This document shows positions 1-9,613 of a stretch of 28,493 bases of DNA, in pieces. The DNA comes from CAZFQD01 sp964520885 (lineage in GTDB: Bacteria > Bacillota > Clostridia > Oscillospirales > SIG519): NCBI GenBank assembly GCA_964520885.1, contig CAZFQD010000013.1:1-28493 (forward strand). Reading direction: 5' to 3'. The translations under genes were made by a program, and so were the position numbers. How positions within the stretch are numbered: position 1 is the stretch's first letter; each line of letters starts with the position of its first letter. Under the pieces are notes generated by a model, which saw only the letters and a program-made list of their open reading frames with translations, did not search any database and was not told where the DNA came from.

Positions 1-11
1 AGCGAAAATTA

Positions 12-53
12 GGTGCTGTCAGCTGTTTTTAAAGTAAAATTTTTGACAGTACC
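12..53. repeat. Imperfect hairpin upstream of the DUF5696 gene
   Basis: GGTGCTGTCA (12-21) can pair with TGACAGTACC (44-53) using one G:U pair. The 22-nt loop contains further weak A/T pairing. No T-tract follows, so it is not a convincing terminator. It may be a leader structure of the transcript entering the DUF5696 gene. The rest of positions 1-76 shows only that gene's SD; no upstream gene can be recognised. Confidence 0.3.
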
Positions 54-76
54 CTTAAGTAGAGGGGGTGCAGTTT

Positions 77-2317
77 ATGAATAAAACAAAAATTCAAAAG
101 AAAATTTTCAAAAAAATATTTGGATTTCTTATTTGCACAAGTTTAGTTTTAACAATGTCTAATTTTACTTTTGCAGATGAACAACAAGCTAATCCTTTGC
201 AGGTGCAGACTATTCAAGGAATTGAAAATGTTGCAGAAAACGACAGATACATTCTAAAAATTAACAGTAACGATGCTTGGATTTGTATTGTTGATAAAGT
301 TTCTGGAGCAAGTTTTTATAGCTCTCCTGTTGATGCGTTAAATGACACTGTAGCTCAAGGCATAAATAAAATGATCCTACCCTCAATGATTAACATTGAG
401 TATTACAGTGTAAAAAAAGAAATATCTTTGTTTACACCTTGTTATTCAGGAAGTGTAAAAAGAAATAATTTTTATATTCAGAAAATCAATAATGGTGTAA
501 AAATTGTTTTTAACTTCCTTTCAAGTAAAATAAAAATTCCAGTTGATTTAACACTTGAAAAGGATTATTTGTCCTTTAAGATTGATACTGCAAAAATAGA
601 AGAAGACACCGAAAATAAGCTTTTAAAGATTGATGTAATGCCATTTTTTGGAGCTGTTTTAGGAAAACAAAAAGGCTTTATATTTTTACCAGATGGGTCG
701 GGAGCTATAACATATCTTGATAAACAAAGAAGCAAGCCAAAGGTTTACAATAATACTTATTCTCAAGATATGTATGGTGATGATTTTAGCTTGTTAGCAA
801 GCAAGAATATTGGAAGCAACTACCAAGCTAACTTGCCTGTTATGGGGATATCAACTGAATTAGGTGGCTTTGTTGGGATTATGACAAAAGGAGAGGCTCA
901 AGGTCGTTTAACTGCCGATATTGCCGGAACAAAAACCAATTATAATAATGCTTATTTTAGCTTTAAGGTCAGAAGTCAAGATGAATATATTCTTAATGAA
1001 AAAGAATGGAATCCTCGTCGTATTCCACTTTTTCAAAAGCAGGAGATGATAAAGCGCGAATATGAAATTAGGTATTATTCTCTTGATAAAAATGAAAATT
1101 CATATATTGGTATGGCAAACAAATATAGAAATTATTTAATAAATGAAAAAGGCTTAAAAAAGAATGATAACAAAGAAAACCAAGCAGTGGAGTTTAGCTT
1201 TATAGGTGGTTTCTTTAAACAAAAATCTTTCTTAGGATTTTTATTTGATACATATATTCCTCTTTCTTCGTTTAAGGATATTCAAAAAATATCCGAGGAG
1301 AGTAAATTTGTTTCAGTAATAAGCATAACCAATTGGAGCAAAGATGGAACTAAAGGGCTTACATTATCAAATTTATCTCCCGCTTCGCAAATTGGAGGGG
1401 AAAAACAGCTAAAAGAGTTAGCAAAGACAATTAAGGAAAATGGTTCGTCAATCTATTTAGATACAAATATTTTATCTTTATCTACTGAATCTGGTTTCTT
1501 AAATAGATTTTTTAGTTCCTCCAAGAGATTAAGTGGATATGAAGCAATAAAATATACTTATAGCATTAACACATACGAAAAGTATGAAAAAAATTATCCT
1601 ATGTATTATTTGTTGTTACCAAATTTAGTTGAAAAGACTGCAAAGAGCAGAATAAATAATATTAACAAATTTGGCGTAAGCGGTTCTGGATTAGGAGATG
1701 CAGCTAATGAACTTTACACAAACTTTGAAAAAATCGTCCAAGATAAAGAATCTTTAGCTCAAATAGTATCAAATTCTATGGATAATACAAGGGCTGGAAC
1801 AGGTGGGTTGTATACAATTTCACCAAACCAATATGCAATGGTTCATTCGGATTTTATTAGTCAAACGCCCTCATCTTGTAATTATTTTAACTTTGAAGAC
1901 GAGGCGATACCATTTTACCAAATTGTTATAAGTGGATATATTCCTTTTTCGGTTGAAAATTCTAATGCTTTTGGTTCTCCGGAGGATAGAATGCTAAGGG
2001 CTGTTGAAACAGGTGGAATGCTTTCCTTTTCAATGATTACACAAAATGCTGATAAACTAATGATATCAAATTACAGCCAATATATGAGCTACAATTACGA
2101 TAATTTTAAAGATTATGCTTTGAAAAAATCAGATGAAATTTTACAAGTTAGAAAAGCAATAAATGGTTTTCCAATTAAAACACACACCAAGATTTCTGAA
2201 AATGTTTATAAAACTGTATTTGAAAATGGCGTTTCAGTAATTGTAAATTATAATAATGAAGATTACAAAGATGTTGATTTTACTGTTTCAAAAAAAGGCT
2301 ACAAATTATTTAAGTAA
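77..2317 (+). CDS. Exported DUF5696 domain-containing protein
   Basis: A 746-residue protein of unknown molecular function from the DUF5696 family, whose genes often lie beside sugar ABC transporters. I chose ATG 77 over the in-frame GTG at 68 because the GGGGG SD (64-68) overlaps the GTG but lies 8 nt before the ATG. The N-terminus is a typical Gram-positive signal peptide: Lys-rich start, hydrophobic stretch FGFLICTSLVL, likely cleavage after Ala33 (FTFA/DEQ). The family-typical PDGSGA motif is at residues 205-210. A later stretch, SYIGMANKYRNYL, is also typical. The family is known mainly from genome context. Here the gene heads the transporter and glycosidase run, 17 bp before the first permease, so a cell-surface role in glycan capture or processing is inferred. 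It could be an uncharacterised glycosidase; no catalytic residues can be assigned. Confidence 0.8.
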   Translation: MNKTKIQKKIFKKIFGFLICTSLVLTMSNFTFADEQQANPLQVQTIQGIENVAENDRYILKINSNDAWICIVDKVSGASFYSSPVDALNDTVAQGINKMILPSMINIEYYSVKKEISLFTPCYSGSVKRNNFYIQKINNGVKIVFNFLSSKIKIPVDLTLEKDYLSFKIDTAKIEEDTENKLLKIDVMPFFGAVLGKQKGFIFLPDGSGAITYLDKQRSKPKVYNNTYSQDMYGDDFSLLASKNIGSNYQANLPVMGISTELGGFVGIMTKGEAQGRLTADIAGTKTNYNNAYFSFKVRSQDEYILNEKEWNPRRIPLFQKQEMIKREYEIRYYSLDKNENSYIGMANKYRNYLINEKGLKKNDNKENQAVEFSFIGGFFKQKSFLGFLFDTYIPLSSFKDIQKISEESKFVSVISITNWSKDGTKGLTLSNLSPASQIGGEKQLKELAKTIKENGSSIYLDTNILSLSTESGFLNRFFSSSKRLSGYEAIKYTYSINTYEKYEKNYPMYYLLLPNLVEKTAKSRINNINKFGVSGSGLGDAANELYTNFEKIVQDKESLAQIVSNSMDNTRAGTGGLYTISPNQYAMVHSDFISQTPSSCNYFNFEDEAIPFYQIVISGYIPFSVENSNAFGSPEDRMLRAVETGGMLSFSMITQNADKLMISNYSQYMSYNYDNFKDYALKKSDEILQVRKAINGFPIKTHTKISENVYKTVFENGVSVIVNYNNEDYKDVDFTVSKKGYKLFK

Positions 2318-2334
2318 GGGGGAAATAGACAAAA

Positions 2335-3153
2335 ATGAAAATATTTAAGATGACAAATACTAAAAGAGAAGCCATTTCAGGATTATTGTTTATTTCTCCT
2401 TGGATTATTGGATTTTTATTCTTGTTTTTAGGTCCATTAATAAGCTCCTTTATTTATTCCTTTAATAAGGTTACCATTAATAATGGTATTAAAATGGAGT
2501 TTAAAGGATTAGCATTTATTACGAAAGCTTTTACTGAGGATGCGGCTTTTCCTCAAAACCTCGCAAAATCATTATCTGCCTTACCAGTAGATGTAATTTA
2601 TATTGTAATTTTTAGTTTATTTATAGCTTTAATACTTAATCAAAAGTTTCGTGGAAGACTGCTAATGAGAGCAATATTTTTCTTGCCGGTAATTATTACC
2701 TCTGGAGTAGTTATTGGTATTATTAAAGGAGATGTTGTTTCTCAAATGTTTTTAACTGGATCAAAATCCGGAGGAGTTGGAACAAATCCTGCAGCCATTT
2801 TTGATTTATCTTGGAAAGCGGGAATTCAAATATTATTGTATTTGGCTGGGTTACAGTCAATTCCAAGACAACTGTATGAGGTTGCAAGTATTGAGGGTGC
2901 AACTGGTTGGGAAAGTTTTTGGAAAATAACATTTCCTATGATATCTTCTATTACTCTTTTAAATGTAGTCTATACAATTATTGATTCTTTTACAGATTAC
3001 ACTAATCCAGTTATGAAAAAAATTATAGATGCCGCAAGAGTACTTGATTTTTCATATAGCTCGGCACAGGCGTGGATTTACTTTTTGATAATAGGAGTTG
3101 TTTTAGTAGTTGCATATGCTATAGTTAATAGGTTTGTATTTTATGAGAATTAG
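2335..3153 (+). CDS. Sugar ABC transporter permease (first subunit)
   Basis: Inner-membrane permease of a carbohydrate-importing ABC transporter (MalF/UgpA/LplB type), 272 residues. The first membrane segment starts near residue 15 (GLLFISPWIIGFLFLFL), and further hydrophobic segments follow. The cytoplasmic ATPase-docking EAA loop reads EVASIEGAT at residues 182-190 and is followed by FWKITFPMI, as in the family. The gene begins with ATG after a GGGGGAAA SD, 17 bp after the DUF5696 stop, and ends 16 bp before the second permease start, so co-expression is expected. It pairs with the next gene to form a heterodimeric channel. No ATPase gene lies in the window. This is usual for such sugar importers, which share a multitask MsmX-type ATPase encoded elsewhere. 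The sugar cannot be read from the permease. Confidence 0.9.
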   Translation: MKIFKMTNTKREAISGLLFISPWIIGFLFLFLGPLISSFIYSFNKVTINNGIKMEFKGLAFITKAFTEDAAFPQNLAKSLSALPVDVIYIVIFSLFIALILNQKFRGRLLMRAIFFLPVIITSGVVIGIIKGDVVSQMFLTGSKSGGVGTNPAAIFDLSWKAGIQILLYLAGLQSIPRQLYEVASIEGATGWESFWKITFPMISSITLLNVVYTIIDSFTDYTNPVMKKIIDAARVLDFSYSSAQAWIYFLIIGVVLVVAYAIVNRFVFYEN

Positions 3154-3169
3154 AAAAGGGGTGAATGGT

Positions 3170-4186
3170 ATGGCTGAATATAGAGAAGCAAAAAAGGTTT
3201 CGTTGTTTAGAATTTTAAAACGAGAAAAATCTATTCGTAGAGTGCTATTAATATCCTGGGCATCTAATAAAATATGGATAGTGGTTAGAACTTTTCTTTT
3301 GATTGGTTTCTCGTTTGTTCTTTTATACCCTTTGCTTTATATTATCACTGTTTCTATTAGGGAATCAGCCGATTTAATGGACCCTTTAGCTTTTTGGGTT
3401 CCTAGACATATAACAGCAACTAACATTGTGGATTCTTTTAATGCAATGAAGTATCCACAAGCTTTTATGAACACTATTATTTTAGATGTTGTTAGTACAT
3501 TATTACAGCTTTTTTCTTGTGCATTAGTGGGCTATGGATTTGCTCGCTTTAGATTTCCTTTAAAAAACTTAGTTTTTGGACTTGTAATTTTCACAATTAT
3601 TGTTCCGCCACAGCTAATTATAATTCCCCAATATATAAATTTCAGATATTTTGATATTTTTGGATTAGGTAGTGTTTTAGGGTTATTCTTTGGCAAGTCT
3701 GTTACTCTTAATTTATTAGATACGGTATTTACTTTTTATGTTCCTGCTTTTTTTGGCTTTGGTATTCGTTCTGGATTATTTATATTTATATTTAGACAGT
3801 TTTTCAGAGGAATGTCAAAGGAATTACAAGAATCTGCATATATAGATGGATGTGGGCAGTTCAAGACATTTGTTCGTATAATGGCACCAAATGCAATTCC
3901 TGCATTTATAACTGTTTTTTTGTTTTCTTTAATATGGTATTGGAATGATTACTATTATGCCGCTATGTTTTTTGATAGAATTAAAACTGTTTCTCTTGCA
4001 TTAGAGAGTTTGAAACAAGAATTTTTAATAATGGCAAAGTTTAAAAATGATTTTCTTGACCCATATGTGCTTGTTACAAGATTGCAAGCAGGGTGCTTGT
4101 TAACTATTGCACCAATATTTTTACTCTATTTGTTTTTGCAAAAATTCTTTGTTGAAAGTATAGAAAGAACAGGTATAGTTGGATAA
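3170..4186 (+). CDS. Carbohydrate ABC transporter permease (second subunit)
   Basis: Second permease of the importer (MalG/UgpE/YtcP type), 338 residues from ATG 3170. An in-frame TTG at 3134 would overlap the upstream gene, but the AAGGGGTG SD at about 3156-3163 clearly serves ATG 3170. The N-terminal cytoplasmic part is basic. The first membrane segment begins near residue 40 (FLLIGFSFVLLYPLLYI). The EAA loop is ESAYIDGCG at residues 221-229, followed by FVRIMAPNAIP. It should form a heterodimer with the preceding permease and receive substrate from the lipoprotein encoded at 9614-10960. It stands directly downstream of its partner, and the next gene follows after 99 bp. Confidence 0.9.
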   Translation: MAEYREAKKVSLFRILKREKSIRRVLLISWASNKIWIVVRTFLLIGFSFVLLYPLLYIITVSIRESADLMDPLAFWVPRHITATNIVDSFNAMKYPQAFMNTIILDVVSTLLQLFSCALVGYGFARFRFPLKNLVFGLVIFTIIVPPQLIIIPQYINFRYFDIFGLGSVLGLFFGKSVTLNLLDTVFTFYVPAFFGFGIRSGLFIFIFRQFFRGMSKELQESAYIDGCGQFKTFVRIMAPNAIPAFITVFLFSLIWYWNDYYYAAMFFDRIKTVSLALESLKQEFLIMAKFKNDFLDPYVLVTRLQAGCLLTIAPIFLLYLFLQKFFVESIERTGIVG

Positions 4187-4200
4187 GAAAAGCATTTACT

Positions 4201-4230
4201 GGAAGGAAGATATCTATGGCAAAAAAATGA
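4201..4230 (+). other. SD followed by an aborted four-codon frame
   Basis: In the 99-bp gap between the second permease and the GH2 gene, a good SD (GGAAGGAAG, 4201-4209) is followed by ATG 4216 and only MAKK before TGA at 4228-4230. The rest of the gap shows nothing I can assign. It may be the start of a lost gene, a leader peptide, or chance. Confidence 0.2.
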
Positions 4231-4285
4231 TTTAACTAAAAACATAAACAGATGCTTTATGATTGCGAAAGGAAAATAAAAAAAT

Positions 4286-6661
4286 ATGGAAAAATTTTCA
4301 CCTTTAATTTACTCTATGAATTTCAATTGGAAATTTCATAGAGGAGACATTGCGAAACCCTACAGAAATGTAGACCATTTATATTTTTATGACCAAACAA
4401 AAGCAGGCTTTGACAATGGAGCACCAAATATTGAGTGGGATGATAGTGCGTGGGAGGATGTAAATTTACCTCACGATGCAGTATTGGCAGTTACACCTAT
4501 TAGTAGTGAAAGCGCATCTCACGGTTTTAGAAAAAGAGATATTTATTGGTATAGAAAAAAGTTTTCTTTACCTTCTGAATATGAGGGAAAGAGAGTATTT
4601 CTTGATTTTGATGGAGTAACATCAAAATGTGAGGTTTACTTTAATGGCTCATTGCTATATAACGGTTCAACTAGCTATACCTGTTTTAGCGTTGACTTAA
4701 CTGATAGGTTTTGGTGTGATGGTAGAGAAAACGTTTTAGCTATATGTATTAACGCATCATCAACTTGGGAGGGCTGGTGGCTTGAAGGTGCTGGAATTTA
4801 TCGCAATGTAAAGCTTATTGTTAAAAATCCAGTTGGTTTTGAAGAATGGGGAACATTTTCGTGTCCTGAAAAGATTACTGATGAAAAATGGCAAACAAAA
4901 ATTTCATCTTCTGTAAAAAATATTTCCTATGATAAAAGCAGTATTATCTTAGAACATAAAATCATTGCACCTAATGGCAATTTTATTGGCGAAAATATAA
5001 GTGAATACAACTGTGAGGCAAACGGTATTACTAATACAAATTGCGTATTAGAAGTTAATAATCCAACTCTTTGGGACATAAATAATCCTACACTTTATAC
5101 ACTTGAAAGTATAATAAAATCTAATAATACAATAATTGATAAACAAGAGATAAAATTTGGTTATAGAACCATAACAATTTGTGCTGATACTGGTTTTTAT
5201 TTAAATGGCAAAAACATTAAATTGAAAGGCACCTGTAACCACGAAGACCATGCTTGCACAGGTGCGGCTATTCCTGTATCAATTTATGAATATCGCATTA
5301 AGCTGTTACTTGAAATGGGTTCAAATGCTTATAGATGTGCACATGGTATGCCAGCAAGAGAGCTTTTAGACACCTGCGACCGTTTAGGTATGCTTGTTAT
5401 GCTTGAAAATAGAAATTTTGAATCCTCACCTGAGGTTATTAGTCAAGCTGAGTGTATGGTTAAAAGGGATAGAAATCACCCATCAGTAGTTATGTATTCA
5501 ATTTGTAATGAGGAATGGAAAACACAAGGTAAGCCAGAGGGACGAAAGATAGCACAAAGGCTTAAACAAGCTATATTAAAACTTGATACATCTCGTCCAA
5601 TAACAGGTGCTATTAACGATGGTATTGACAATGACTTCCTTTGTGAAGAGGGTATTAGTGATGCATTAGACATAACGGGACTAAATTATTCAAATCATTT
5701 GATTGATGATTTTAGGAAGAAGCACCCAGATAGACCTATGGTGGGTTCAGAAAACAATTGTAATATGACTACTCGTGGTGTTTATGAAACCAATGAAAGC
5801 GTAGGTCATTATGCGTGCTATGACAATGAGCCAGCGTTTTTTGGATTTACCAATAGAGATGCTTGGAAGGCTTTTAATACAAGACCGTTTATGATGGGTT
5901 ACTTTACATGGACAGGCTTTGATTATCATGGTGAGCCAATGCCAGTAAAATGGCCAGTTATTAATGGAACTTATGGCTCTATGGATTTATGCGGTTTCCC
6001 TAAGGACGGTTATTATCTACATAAAGCATTTTGGGGAAATGAAACAGTTTTACATATTGTTCCTTCACATTGGAATTTTAGTGGTAGTGAAGGCAAAATC
6101 ATAAAAGTTATGACATTTTCTAATTGTGATGAAACAGAAATATTCTTAAACGGCAAATCACTTGGTCGCAAAACATCTCCTTTATATGAGCAAGCTGAGT
6201 GGCAGGTAGTCTATGAAAGTGGCGAGCTAAAAGCAATAGGTTTTATTAATGGAGTTGAATGTGCAAGTGATAGTATTAAAACAGCACAAAAACCAAACAA
6301 ACTAATAGCGGAATTACCAATGGGACAAAATTTAATTGGAGACGGGCAGTACGCAGTTCCAATTAATATTTCTTCAGTTGATAAAGATGGTATTTTAATT
6401 TCTTATGATGAAAGAACAATTAACTTTTCTATTGAAGGAGATGCTTATATCATTGGTGTTGCTAATGGTAACCCATCTAATCATGAACCTGAAAAAGGCA
6501 CATCAAGATGTAGACTTTTTAGTGGTAAATGTCAAATAATAATTGGTTCGAAGTTCTGCTCTGTGGACGGTAAAGCAAAGCTGAATATTTTTGCTAATGA
6601 TATGCCTAAAATAGAAATAGAATTTTCAGTAAAGGCAGATGTTATTACAAGAAATATATAA
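4286..6661 (+). CDS. Glycoside hydrolase family 2 (beta-galactosidase / beta-glucuronidase type)
   Basis: A 791-residue retaining exo-glycosidase of clan GH-A with no signal peptide, so cytoplasmic. Order of parts: a jelly-roll sugar-binding domain (about 5-185, containing GWWLEGAGIYRNVKL), an immunoglobulin-like domain (about 190-290), the TIM barrel (about 295-600), and a C-terminal DUF4982/GH2_C5-like sandwich (about 615-790). The acid/base is Glu409 in ICNEEW and the nucleophile is Glu489 in VGSENN. The aromatic signature GYFTWTGFDYHGEP follows. Known members with this layout are beta-galactosidases or beta-glucuronidases; which of these applies here cannot be read. The start is ATG 4286 after GAAAGGAAAA. 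It lies between the transporter permeases and a cytoplasmic GH9 enzyme, so it probably trims imported oligosaccharides. Confidence 0.88.
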   Translation: MEKFSPLIYSMNFNWKFHRGDIAKPYRNVDHLYFYDQTKAGFDNGAPNIEWDDSAWEDVNLPHDAVLAVTPISSESASHGFRKRDIYWYRKKFSLPSEYEGKRVFLDFDGVTSKCEVYFNGSLLYNGSTSYTCFSVDLTDRFWCDGRENVLAICINASSTWEGWWLEGAGIYRNVKLIVKNPVGFEEWGTFSCPEKITDEKWQTKISSSVKNISYDKSSIILEHKIIAPNGNFIGENISEYNCEANGITNTNCVLEVNNPTLWDINNPTLYTLESIIKSNNTIIDKQEIKFGYRTITICADTGFYLNGKNIKLKGTCNHEDHACTGAAIPVSIYEYRIKLLLEMGSNAYRCAHGMPARELLDTCDRLGMLVMLENRNFESSPEVISQAECMVKRDRNHPSVVMYSICNEEWKTQGKPEGRKIAQRLKQAILKLDTSRPITGAINDGIDNDFLCEEGISDALDITGLNYSNHLIDDFRKKHPDRPMVGSENNCNMTTRGVYETNESVGHYACYDNEPAFFGFTNRDAWKAFNTRPFMMGYFTWTGFDYHGEPMPVKWPVINGTYGSMDLCGFPKDGYYLHKAFWGNETVLHIVPSHWNFSGSEGKIIKVMTFSNCDETEIFLNGKSLGRKTSPLYEQAEWQVVYESGELKAIGFINGVECASDSIKTAQKPNKLIAELPMGQNLIGDGQYAVPINISSVDKDGILISYDERTINFSIEGDAYIIGVANGNPSNHEPEKGTSRCRLFSGKCQIIIGSKFCSVDGKAKLNIFANDMPKIEIEFSVKADVITRNI

Positions 6662-6693
6662 TTTAATAGAAATAACTTGAGAGGGTTGAATTT

Positions 6694-9564
6694 TTGGAAA
6701 ATTTAGAAGTGCAGTTTTTAGAGCCTACTAATAAAAATAAAATTACTAAAATTATGGTTGACCAAATTGGTTATATTACAAATGAAAAAGCAAAATACGC
6801 TTTTACTGATGGGGGACTTTCAGGTTGTTTTGAAATCATAGATTTTTTAACTAAAAGTGTTATTTATGAAGGAAAGCTAAAACGTTTAGGTAATGATTTA
6901 CAGAATTTTAATATTGCTGATTTTTCTTCTGTAATAATTAAAGGGAAATATTATGTTGAAGCTGATGGAGTACAATCTTTACCTTTTGATATAGGAGATA
7001 ATATTTATTCTAATGCTGCATATATGGCAATGAGATATTTTACATATCAAAGAGAGGGGGAAACAAATTTAAATATTGAAGGTCATCCTACCTTTTTAGA
7101 TGATGGGAAACGCTTTGATAATGGCGAGCATATTGATGTTGTTGGAGGTTGGAATGATGCTTGCGATTATAGAAAATGGACATATTGCTTAGGCTTTGCA
7201 CTTAATATTCTACCCTTAGCAGAGGAAATAGGGAATTACAATACCGATATTTTAGATTATAATTCAATTGGCAAAAATGGAGTTCCGGATTATATTGATG
7301 AAGCAAAATGGGGAGCAGAATATTTTCTAAAAATGCAAGACACTTTAACAGGTATGATTTATCCATTTTGTGGAGCTGATGGAGAAAATTATTTAAATAA
7401 CTATTTTTCGGATTGTATTATTGGAAGTGCTGATGATAGAACAGTTGAAGTTGTTAGAGACAATAACAATAATAATATTCAAAAGAAACTATTTGTTCAG
7501 TATGAATGTGCATCAGGGCTTGCTGCACTTAGTACAAGAATATTTAAATATGATAGAGAGTATTCATTAAAGCTAAAAAAAGCGGCAGAACGAGTATGGG
7601 ATTATGCAGAGAAACAAGAAATAATTGAACCAATTTATGCATCAACTGAAATTTGCTTTAAAGCTCTTTGCACAGTAAATATGTATAAGATGCTACAAAA
7701 GTATGAAGCAAGTGATGTTGAACTTCAAAAGTATAAAGAAGAGGCAATATTATCAATTAAAACAATGCTGAAATCTCAGCAAAATAACACTAATAATGAG
7801 CAAAGTGTTGCTTCTGGTTGGTTTTGGGGCAGTATAAATAGTCGGGATACTTTTCCAACTTTTAATGCTTATACAGGAGGAATACAGCTTCTTTCCCTTT
7901 CGGAGGTTTATAGAGTTTTTGGAGAAGAAGCAGAGGAAAAAAATATTTGGAGAGAAGCTGCAATAAAATATGTTGAAAATTATGTAAAAGTTTTTGCAGA
8001 AAATAACCCTTTTGGATTTATCCCTTTAGAGATTAACAAAGAAAAGAGTTTAACAAAAAGGCAACTTGAAAAATCCACAGTTTATTACAACTATTTCTTA
8101 AATGAGAATGGTGAGTGGGTTGTAGGTAATAATGGTAGTCAATTGGGGAATGCAGCCGCTTTATTAAGTTGTGTTGATTCAGGAATACTAAATTTAAGAA
8201 ATGACCTTAAAGAATACTCAATAAAGCAGGCTTTGAGAGCAGTTCATTTAATTCATGGTGCAAATCCACAAGGCGATACTTATATAAGAGGTATTGGAAC
8301 ACAATCCCCATATTTTAAATGGGGACGTGGCAAGATACATATACCGGGTGCATTAGTTGCAGGTTGTTTAGGCGCGGATAATGATGACGAACCTGTTTTT
8401 ATTGATAATTCTTTTAAATCATCAGAATATTGGACACCATATAATTCATTCTATGTTTTAACTCTTGCTTTCCTTGATAAATTAAATATTTCAAGAAATT
8501 TAAATGACTGTATTGATACACCAAGTATTCTAAATGTCTTTGCAAGTGAAGATGGTTTATTAGTGGACTTTACTTGTATTAATAAAGCATCTACTTATAC
8601 ATTTTATTGTAAAGATGTTGAAAATGATAAGGTTGTAGAAGGATACTGCCACATTTCTCCTGCTCGTATATATGGGCTTGAAAAGGGCAAAACCTATAAT
8701 GTGCAAATGAAAGCAAATGGTATTATGGGATGTAGTAATATGAGTAATACTAAAAAAATATTTATTGACGGTCAATATACTTACTTTGATAATTTTGTTA
8801 ATTTAGAAAAAACGCATTCTACTTATAATATTGAGGACATTTTAAATATTATTACCGTAACTAATGACGAAACTTATCTAATTTACTATTCTATTTCGGA
8901 CTTTACATCATTTTCAGTTGAGATTGATAAAATGCCACTGGGTGCTTATGTAAAAGCATTTGCTATTTCAGGAGCCAATGGTAAAAGTGTTGATTTAGGA
9001 GAACTAAGCAGAAAATCAAATAATGATAAGCATTTATTTAGTTTAGATGAAATTAAAATAGAAGCAAAATATTTAAAAATAGCAATTATTAATGGTTGTG
9101 GTTCCATAGTAAAGAATGTTCGTATAAGAGCAGAAAATCCGCCAAATTATGATTGGATAAAAAAACCTAATATTGCTCCGACTGCAACTCTTTCTTGTTC
9201 ATCAACCGAAAATGATAATTATTTAAAAATTAACGACGGCTTGCCCGGTTCAGATAATGATTATATTTGGGGGAGTTGGCTAAATTTAGAGCCGATAGTA
9301 TTAAATTTTAAATTCTCTAAATATGAAACCATCTCTCATTTGGATATTTATCATACTAATCATTCTCCTTTGAGTGAATTCTCGTTCCAAGCATTAATTG
9401 ATGGAAAATGGGAAGATGTTATTTTACCAGTAGTTGGAAATTATGCCTACCTAAGTCAATATAATTTTAATCCTATAAATTCAAATGAATTTAGATTGCT
9501 ATTACAAAGAGGACAATTAAGTAATGAAAGACATATAACTTTAAATGAAGTATATTTGCGTTAA
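6694..9564 (+). CDS. Cytoplasmic GH9 beta-glycosidase with C-terminal discoidin-like domain
   Basis: GH9 inverting enzyme, 956 residues, starting at TTG 6694 with GAGGG (6681-6685) 8 nt upstream. No signal peptide is present, unusual next to secreted cellulases. Order of parts: CelD_N immunoglobulin-like domain (from about 17, VDQIGYI), the (alpha/alpha)6 barrel (about 105-600), an Fn3-like and a sandwich module (about 610-785), and a discoidin/CBM32-like end (about 790-956). The catalytic site is complete: Asp155 and Asp158 in GGWNDACDYRKW, and the acid Glu578 in SSEYWTPYNSFY, aligned with the NEVAxxxNA motif of cellulases. GH9 includes endoglucanases and exo-acting glucosidases or glucosaminidases. 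The cytoplasmic location favours an exo- or oligosaccharide-acting role (inference). It is a clear paralog of the secreted GH9-dockerin gene starting at 13681. Confidence 0.85.
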   Translation: MENLEVQFLEPTNKNKITKIMVDQIGYITNEKAKYAFTDGGLSGCFEIIDFLTKSVIYEGKLKRLGNDLQNFNIADFSSVIIKGKYYVEADGVQSLPFDIGDNIYSNAAYMAMRYFTYQREGETNLNIEGHPTFLDDGKRFDNGEHIDVVGGWNDACDYRKWTYCLGFALNILPLAEEIGNYNTDILDYNSIGKNGVPDYIDEAKWGAEYFLKMQDTLTGMIYPFCGADGENYLNNYFSDCIIGSADDRTVEVVRDNNNNNIQKKLFVQYECASGLAALSTRIFKYDREYSLKLKKAAERVWDYAEKQEIIEPIYASTEICFKALCTVNMYKMLQKYEASDVELQKYKEEAILSIKTMLKSQQNNTNNEQSVASGWFWGSINSRDTFPTFNAYTGGIQLLSLSEVYRVFGEEAEEKNIWREAAIKYVENYVKVFAENNPFGFIPLEINKEKSLTKRQLEKSTVYYNYFLNENGEWVVGNNGSQLGNAAALLSCVDSGILNLRNDLKEYSIKQALRAVHLIHGANPQGDTYIRGIGTQSPYFKWGRGKIHIPGALVAGCLGADNDDEPVFIDNSFKSSEYWTPYNSFYVLTLAFLDKLNISRNLNDCIDTPSILNVFASEDGLLVDFTCINKASTYTFYCKDVENDKVVEGYCHISPARIYGLEKGKTYNVQMKANGIMGCSNMSNTKKIFIDGQYTYFDNFVNLEKTHSTYNIEDILNIITVTNDETYLIYYSISDFTSFSVEIDKMPLGAYVKAFAISGANGKSVDLGELSRKSNNDKHLFSLDEIKIEAKYLKIAIINGCGSIVKNVRIRAENPPNYDWIKKPNIAPTATLSCSSTENDNYLKINDGLPGSDNDYIWGSWLNLEPIVLNFKFSKYETISHLDIYHTNHSPLSEFSFQALIDGKWEDVILPVVGNYAYLSQYNFNPINSNEFRLLLQRGQLSNERHITLNEVYLR

Positions 9565-9566
9565 AC

Positions 9567-9584
9567 TTGACGACGGTCAATTTT
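9567..9584 (+). other. Short hairpin with TTTT before the solute-binding protein gene
   Basis: TTGAC (9567-9571) and GTCAA (9576-9580) pair around a GACG loop and are followed by TTTT, just after the GH9 stop. The stem is only 5 bp, so at most it is a weak attenuator or mRNA processing point. It is one of two hairpins that bracket the binding-protein gene. Confidence 0.25.
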
Positions 9585-9613
9585 AAATATTATTAATTTT
9601 AGGAGGAATATTA

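Noticed and set aside
43..48. TTGACA as -35 box for the DUF5696 gene
   Set aside because: No -10-like sequence at 16-18 bp; that position falls on the GGGGGTG SD. The box is better explained as one arm of the hairpin.
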